Part shown: positions 60,111 to 64,000 of the stretch, piece after piece
Layout: every line of letters begins with the position of its first letter
Numbering within the stretch: the stretch's first letter is position 1
DNA from: Methylotenera sp.
Lineage (GTDB): Bacteria > Pseudomonadota > Gammaproteobacteria > Burkholderiales > Methylophilaceae
Direction: 5' to 3'
Length of the DNA stretch: 64,000 bases
Assembly (NCBI GenBank): GCA_021732365.1
Contig: JAKFVD010000016.1
Location: 271,423 to 335,422 of the forward strand
Translations under genes and position numbers: made by a program
The notes under the pieces: model-generated
Database searches by the model: none
The model's input: the letters and a program-made list of their open reading frames with translations, nothing else
What the model was told of the DNA's origin: nothing

Positions 60111-60192
60111 AGGTGATTATCTTATGACAAATTTCCTGCTTAATTATGACGATTTTGTGAAATATCTCTTTTGCAGTACTTTACTAAGTCGT

Positions 60193-61758
60193 TTAGAGGC
60201 TATCAAGATGCGTCAGCAAATGTGTAGCGTGCATTTGAATCGCCTGTAAATCCTCCGCACTAAATCTATCTACATTTTTAGCCATCAAAGCCGTACGCGG
60301 ATTACGCGCAAAGGTATCGTAATGTTTGATTAAAAAATGCCAATATAAAGTAGTAGTTGGGCATGCTTGTGGACCCGTTTTGATTTCAGGCTTATATTTG
60401 CAACTACTGCAATAATTGCTCATGCGCTTAATATAAGCGCCACTTGCCACATAAGGCTTGCTGGTAAAGCGCCCACCGTTAGCATACAAAGCCATGCCTG
60501 CCACATTCGGCAGTTCGACCCATTCCACAGCATCTACATACACCGCCAAATACCAAGCTTCTACTTCGCGGGGATTCAATTCAGCCAGAATGCCAAACAT
60601 TCCCGTTACCATCAAACGCTGAATATGGTGCGCGTAGCCATAAGCAAAAGTGTCATTCACGGCTTGGCGCATACAGTTCATCTGCGTGTCGCCAGACCAA
60701 TACCAGCTTGGTAATTTTCGCTGGTGATTATAATGATTGCTTTGCGCCATTTGCGGCATATCCAGCCAATACACGCCGCGGATAAATTCGCGCCAACCTA
60801 AAATTTGGCGAATAAAACCTTCAACGCTGGCCAAAGGTAAAGCATTGGGCTGTAATTGATTATTTTGATAAGCGTCAAGGGCGGCTTGAATCACTTCGCG
60901 CGGATTAAGTAACTTTAAATTGAGCGATGTAGATAGCAGTGAATGCCATAAATAGGGGCTTTGATTTGGCGTGTCGGACTGCCACATGGCATCTTGATGA
61001 TCGCCAAAACCTGCCAACTTATTAGCAATAAAATCATCCAAAAATTGCAATGCAGATTCGCGAGAAATTGGCCAAATAAAATGGTTAAGTAGGCCAGGAT
61101 GCTGAGAAAAATGGTGTTCTACTAGGTTAATTACTTCTTGAGTAATGGCATCAATATTCACTTGCGGTGCTACAGGCACATTTTGCGGACCAGCTTTGCT
61201 AAAAGCTTTGCGGTTTTCTGCATCATAATTCCATGCGCCGCCCTCTGGCTCACTGTCCTGCATTAATACATTATATTTCTTGCGCATCATACGATAGAAA
61301 AATTCCATACGTAACTGTTTACCACCAGCAGCCCAATGCTTAAAATCTGCTTTAGAACACATAAAATGCGTGTCATCACGAATGACTAATTGCGTGTTAC
61401 TCTCTTTGCAAAGCGCAATTAAATCTTGCTCTAGCCGATATTCTCCAAGCTCACAAATAATAATTTTTGAAGGTTTTAGAGCATTAATATAATGCGCCCA
61501 AGCCGCTTTTAAGCTGGCAAAATCGTGCTCACCCAGCTTAAGATAAGTAGGGATAATCTGCTGACTGATGAGCGCTTCTGCAAAATGACGCATGGCAGAC
61601 AAAAAAAGTACAATGCGCGCTTTATGGCTCCATACATGCGTGGATTCAGCGCTTGCTTCAACCATTAAAACTGCATCTTGTGTAGCATCAAAATCGTCTA
61701 ATGCGGGATTATCAAGATTAAGCTGATCGCCAAGAATTAGGATTAAATTGCGGGTCAT
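60193..61758 (-). CDS. FeS-type (6-4) photolyase / cryptochrome-related protein
   Basis: The 521-residue protein has the N-terminal DPRP domain (NLILILGDQLNLDNPAL) and a C-terminal photolyase FAD domain (LGWREFIRGVYW; WYLAVYVDAVEWVELPNVAGM). Cysteines 362, 450, 453 and 466 have the same 88-3-13 spacing as I recall for the four Fe-S ligands of Agrobacterium PhrB, a bacterial (6-4) photolyase. Light-driven repair of (6-4) photoproducts is therefore likely. Its start overlaps the upstream DUF2256 gene by 4 bases (ATGA). Confidence 0.93.
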   Translation of the reverse strand: MTRNLILILGDQLNLDNPALDDFDATQDAVLMVEASAESTHVWSHKARIVLFLSAMRHFAEALISQQIIPTYLKLGEHDFASLKAAWAHYINALKPSKIIICELGEYRLEQDLIALCKESNTQLVIRDDTHFMCSKADFKHWAAGGKQLRMEFFYRMMRKKYNVLMQDSEPEGGAWNYDAENRKAFSKAGPQNVPVAPQVNIDAITQEVINLVEHHFSQHPGLLNHFIWPISRESALQFLDDFIANKLAGFGDHQDAMWQSDTPNQSPYLWHSLLSTSLNLKLLNPREVIQAALDAYQNNQLQPNALPLASVEGFIRQILGWREFIRGVYWLDMPQMAQSNHYNHQRKLPSWYWSGDTQMNCMRQAVNDTFAYGYAHHIQRLMVTGMFGILAELNPREVEAWYLAVYVDAVEWVELPNVAGMALYANGGRFTSKPYVASGAYIKRMSNYCSSCKYKPEIKTGPQACPTTTLYWHFLIKHYDTFARNPRTALMAKNVDRFSAEDLQAIQMHATHLLTHLDSL

Positions 61759-61910
61759 GCTTTTGCCTTACGACATTTTTCTGAGCAAAATTTCACTTCA
61801 GCCCAATTTTTCGCCCAAGCTTTGCGCCAAGTCATCTCTCTCCCACACACAAGGCAGGGCTTGCTGGGAAGATCACTTTTGTTGCCTTTGAATGTAGTAA
61901 GATTAGCCAC
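61755..61910 (-). CDS. Small DUF2256 zinc-finger-like protein
   Basis: A 51-residue gene with a GTG start (an in-frame TAG directly precedes it). The product carries KPCLVCGREMTWRKAWAKNW and EVKFCSEKCRKAKA, the DUF2256 pattern with a CxxC and a second CxxxC cysteine set. It overlaps the photolyase start (ATGA), and such genes are frequently beside photolyases of this type. Function unknown; a metal-binding partner is possible. Confidence 0.9.
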   Translation of the reverse strand: MANLTTFKGNKSDLPSKPCLVCGREMTWRKAWAKNWAEVKFCSEKCRKAKA

Positions 61911-61920
61911 CTAGCAGTGA

Positions 61921-62700
61921 CTATTTTTGCAGTATGCAGTTCAATACGATTTGTGACGCAGTAAAGCCAAATGGCGCTGTCACACAAACGCTTGAACCAT
62001 AACCAGCACAATTTAAGCCAGTAATTGCAGTAGTATCCACCTCACAAGCCGATTCTGGCTTAATAGCCTGCTCATCAGAATACACACATTCAATACCAAA
62101 TTTAGCTGATTTTTTAGTATTAGAGGCCTTGGGGAACCCATAGTCACGACGCAATTGATTGCGCACTTTAGATAGTAATCTGTCACCTGTTACATGTGCT
62201 AAATCGGCTACTTGAATGCGCGTTGGGTCTAAGCGCCCACCTGCGCTGCCTGCCATAATCAATGGTATTTGCTGGCGTTTGCAAAAATCAGCCAGCGCGA
62301 TTTTAGCCTGTGCGTCATCGATACAATCCACAATCACATCACATTTAAAGTCCAGCAAACTAGTGATATTCTCTGCGGTAATAAAATCTTCAATTTCATG
62401 CACAACGCAAAGCGGATTAATGCTTAAAATGCGCTCATGCATCGCGCTCACTTTAGCTTTACCAAACGCACCATCAACCGCATGTAATTGGCGATTAACA
62501 TTGCTTTCAGCGATATTATCCAAATCAATCAAGGTGATATTGCCAACAGCATTGCGCGCCAAAGCCTCTGCCGCCCAACTACCTACGCCACCAATACCAA
62601 TAATCACCACATGTGCAGCTTGCAGTTTGGCTAAACCAGTATCACCGTAAAGTCGGGATACACCGCCAAAGCGACGGTTAAAATCAATTTCATTCGTCAT
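61921..62700 (-). CDS. tcdA: tRNA threonylcarbamoyladenosine dehydratase
   Basis: The ATG at 62698-62700 fits the family start (NEIDFNRRFGGVSRLYG). A longer in-frame ATG is possible; neither has a strong Shine-Dalgarno. The 259-residue E1-like protein has the ATP site GIGGVG (35-40), LIDLDNIAESNVNRQLHA and SAGGRLDPTRIQVADL. TcdA cyclises t6A37 in ANN-reading tRNAs. Unlike the ThiF/MoeB protein at 11282 it lacks the zinc CxxC pairs. Confidence 0.93.
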   Translation of the reverse strand: MTNEIDFNRRFGGVSRLYGDTGLAKLQAAHVVIIGIGGVGSWAAEALARNAVGNITLIDLDNIAESNVNRQLHAVDGAFGKAKVSAMHERILSINPLCVVHEIEDFITAENITSLLDFKCDVIVDCIDDAQAKIALADFCKRQQIPLIMAGSAGGRLDPTRIQVADLAHVTGDRLLSKVRNQLRRDYGFPKASNTKKSAKFGIECVYSDEQAIKPESACEVDTTAITGLNCAGYGSSVCVTAPFGFTASQIVLNCILQK

Positions 62701-62879
62701 GTGCGCAATATAACAATATTGGTGCATTAAATCCAAGTTAATGACAATTACGCAACAAGTAATGTTCGTGCATACTTTTAAAACATGCAGTTATTTACTC
62801 GAAAATTTCACCGTGATATATTATTATTGTGTTTTATAGCTAAAATAAATTTCCTAATACATGCAAGAAAAATAAAGTC

Positions 62880-63689
62880 ATGAATTTAAAAAACTCCTTA
62901 AAAACAATTGTGGTAGCTACGTACGCCGCCATTTGCACGAATGCGCTAGCTGATGAAAAACTATGGTCAGTATCTACAGGCTTAAGTTATCGTGATAGTA
63001 ACTTCAATCTACCCAACAATAAATTTGGTAACGAATCTTGGTCAGGTAATCTAGGGCTATCACGAAAAATCAATGACAAAACTTACGCAGGCGGCTCGAT
63101 TGCATATAGCAATGCAGATACACGATATGACACGCTGTCTGGTAATGCCGATATAGACACCACCTCGCTGAGTGTTTTTGTGACGCGTAATCTCGCTTGG
63201 GGTTTGTATGCCAATGCCTCGCTTGGCTATGGTAAATCTGATATTGACACCAATACAGCAGCTCTCAACTATGATACTGATGCAAACTTCAAAACCGCTT
63301 CAATCGGATTAACGCAGTATATTCCGCTTGGATCCTTCTTCGCCAATGTGAGCGCCAGGTATACCCATATTTCATCGGATAGCGACAGATTTATCACCAA
63401 CCTTGGCAACCCAGTGCCCGCATCCAGCAATACCTTAAACTTCATTACACTAGGAGGCCAAGTGACTTATCAGCTAAACAAATGGGCACCATTTGTTGGG
63501 CTAGATTGGAACAAAGCGAGCCGTGAGTTTATAGCTGGCACTGGCGATGAGGATTATTTCGGTTACAGCCTAGGCACCCGTTATACAATCACCAAAGAAA
63601 CCAGCATTGGCTTAACGCTTAACAGCGTGTTTGACAAGCGCAATGTGAATGAAAACGGCGCCAGCATTAGCTTGAGTCACCAATTTTAA
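62880..63689 (+). CDS. Outer-membrane beta-barrel protein
   Basis: The 269-residue protein has a signal peptide (NSLKTIVVATYAAICTNALA, cut after about residue 24), then alternating hydrophobic strands with Gly and aromatic girdles (WSGNLGLSRKINDKTYAGGS, GLYANASLGYGKS, FVGLDWNKASRE) and a C-terminal Phe (SLSHQF), the outer-membrane insertion signal. It resembles the translocator barrel of an autotransporter without its passenger. The next gene, 13 bp on, encodes a secreted protein, so they may be functionally paired. Confidence 0.85.
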   Translation: MNLKNSLKTIVVATYAAICTNALADEKLWSVSTGLSYRDSNFNLPNNKFGNESWSGNLGLSRKINDKTYAGGSIAYSNADTRYDTLSGNADIDTTSLSVFVTRNLAWGLYANASLGYGKSDIDTNTAALNYDTDANFKTASIGLTQYIPLGSFFANVSARYTHISSDSDRFITNLGNPVPASSNTLNFITLGGQVTYQLNKWAPFVGLDWNKASREFIAGTGDEDYFGYSLGTRYTITKETSIGLTLNSVFDKRNVNENGASISLSHQF

Positions 63690-63702
63690 GTAGGGAAATC
63701 CG

Positions 63703-64000
63703 ATGAAAAAACAGTTAATAATCGCGTTATTTTTAAGTATAGCGATGCTGCATGCAGATTATGTGCTTGCCGGTACGGACAAAGATGGTTGTACGTCTAT
63801 TGATGAAGCCTGTAAAGCCAATGTTTCCAGAGGATCAACAAACACGAGTCCTGGCGCAAACAAGCAAGCCACTGGCGCAAACGATCTAGCCACTGGTGCA
63901 AACGAACAAGCCACAACGCAAATCATTCAGCAAAATGGGACGACCAGTAATGAGGTAGTAAATAGCTCAACCGCAGTTGTACCTCCACCTCCACCTCCAC
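63703..64000 (+). CDS. Secreted GAN-repeat/polyproline protein (3' end cut by window)
   Basis: An ATG at 63703 preceded by AGGGA opens a frame that runs to the window end (99 codons). The product has a signal peptide (MKKQLIIALFLSIAMLHADYVLAG), a small domain with two cysteines, three short repeats of the GANxxAT type (63852-63914) and a Pro-only run at the edge. The polyproline resembles a hinge before a further domain, for example OmpA-like or a secretion element, outside the window. It probably forms an operon with the barrel. Confidence 0.75.
   Translation, partial: MKKQLIIALFLSIAMLHADYVLAGTDKDGCTSIDEACKANVSRGSTNTSPGANKQATGANDLATGANEQATTQIIQQNGTTSNEVVNSSTAVVPPPPPP

Noticed and set aside
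63852..63914. Short tandem repeats as a CRISPR-like array
   Set aside because: The unit is about 21 bases, in frame, and encodes GANxxAT; it lies in a secreted protein gene with no spacers.

Overview
The window is chromosomal DNA from a betaproteobacterium with an AT-leaning genome. Gene content and order (HPr kinase, RapZ and a mannose-class EIIA beside rpoN and the Lpt genes; an MSHA-type pilus locus; FolD; a FeS-type photolyase with DUF2256) fit the Nitrosomonadales/Methylophilaceae best. That placement is a judgement from family resemblance, not a computed phylogeny.

Layout. (1) 1-8.1 kb, minus strand: an envelope/regulation run in the order kdsD-kdsC-lptC-lptA-lptB-rpoN-hpf-hprK-rapZ-EIIA (last gene cut by the window edge). 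It joins Kdo synthesis, LPS transport, sigma-54, ribosome hibernation and the regulatory PTS. (2) 8.2-12 kb: a Kef-type K+/H+ antiporter and thiO (plus), then thiF/moeB (minus). (3) 12-26.6 kb, minus strand: one long MSHA-type pilus cluster. It starts with a sigma-54-activator response regulator under a good sigma-70 promoter, followed by M, L, N, E, G, I, J, K-like genes and two unusual prepilin-like genes. (4) 27.5-32.75 kb: a compact 5.2-kb integrative element in the 3' half of tRNA-His. (5) 32.7-34.6 kb: tRNA-His, tRNA-Arg, tRNA-Pro (minus), folD and dksA (plus). (6) 34.6-49.6 kb, minus strand: the gene-expression block, transcribed as tRNA-fMet, 16S, tRNA-Ile, tRNA-Ala, 23S, 5S, then rimP-nusA-infB-rbfA-truB-rpsO-pnp. 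(7) 49.7-55 kb: DUF4197 protein, glgP and htpG with a sigma-32 promoter. (8) 55.2-60.1 kb: polyphosphate genes ppx, a histone H1-like gene, sixA and ppk. (9) 60.2-64 kb: a (6-4)-type FeS photolyase with a small DUF2256 gene, tcdA, an outer-membrane barrel and a truncated repeat/polyproline secreted protein.

The most interesting region is the 5.2-kb element. A perfect 46-bp direct repeat (27507-27552 and 32706-32751) brackets an intact tyrosine integrase, a DUF4224 excisionase-like gene, a Rep_trans/RstA-type rolling-circle initiator, a DUF3800 protein, a membrane-anchored unknown, a 164-residue unknown and a possible small RNA. It has no capsid or conjugation genes. The rep gene carries strong hairpins in its own 5' coding region, as in pT181 where the replication origin lies inside repC. 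The 9-mer TATTAGACA occurs near both ends in four copies and looks like integrase/excisionase arm sites. The element appears to be a minimal integrative, rolling-circle replicating element or a phage satellite.

A second lead is the lysine/alanine/proline-rich H1-like protein lying between ppx and sixA-ppk. The gene context suggests a polyphosphate-associated nucleoid protein. Much of the rest is ordinary housekeeping DNA with clear terminators, promoters and rRNA processing stems, annotated below.
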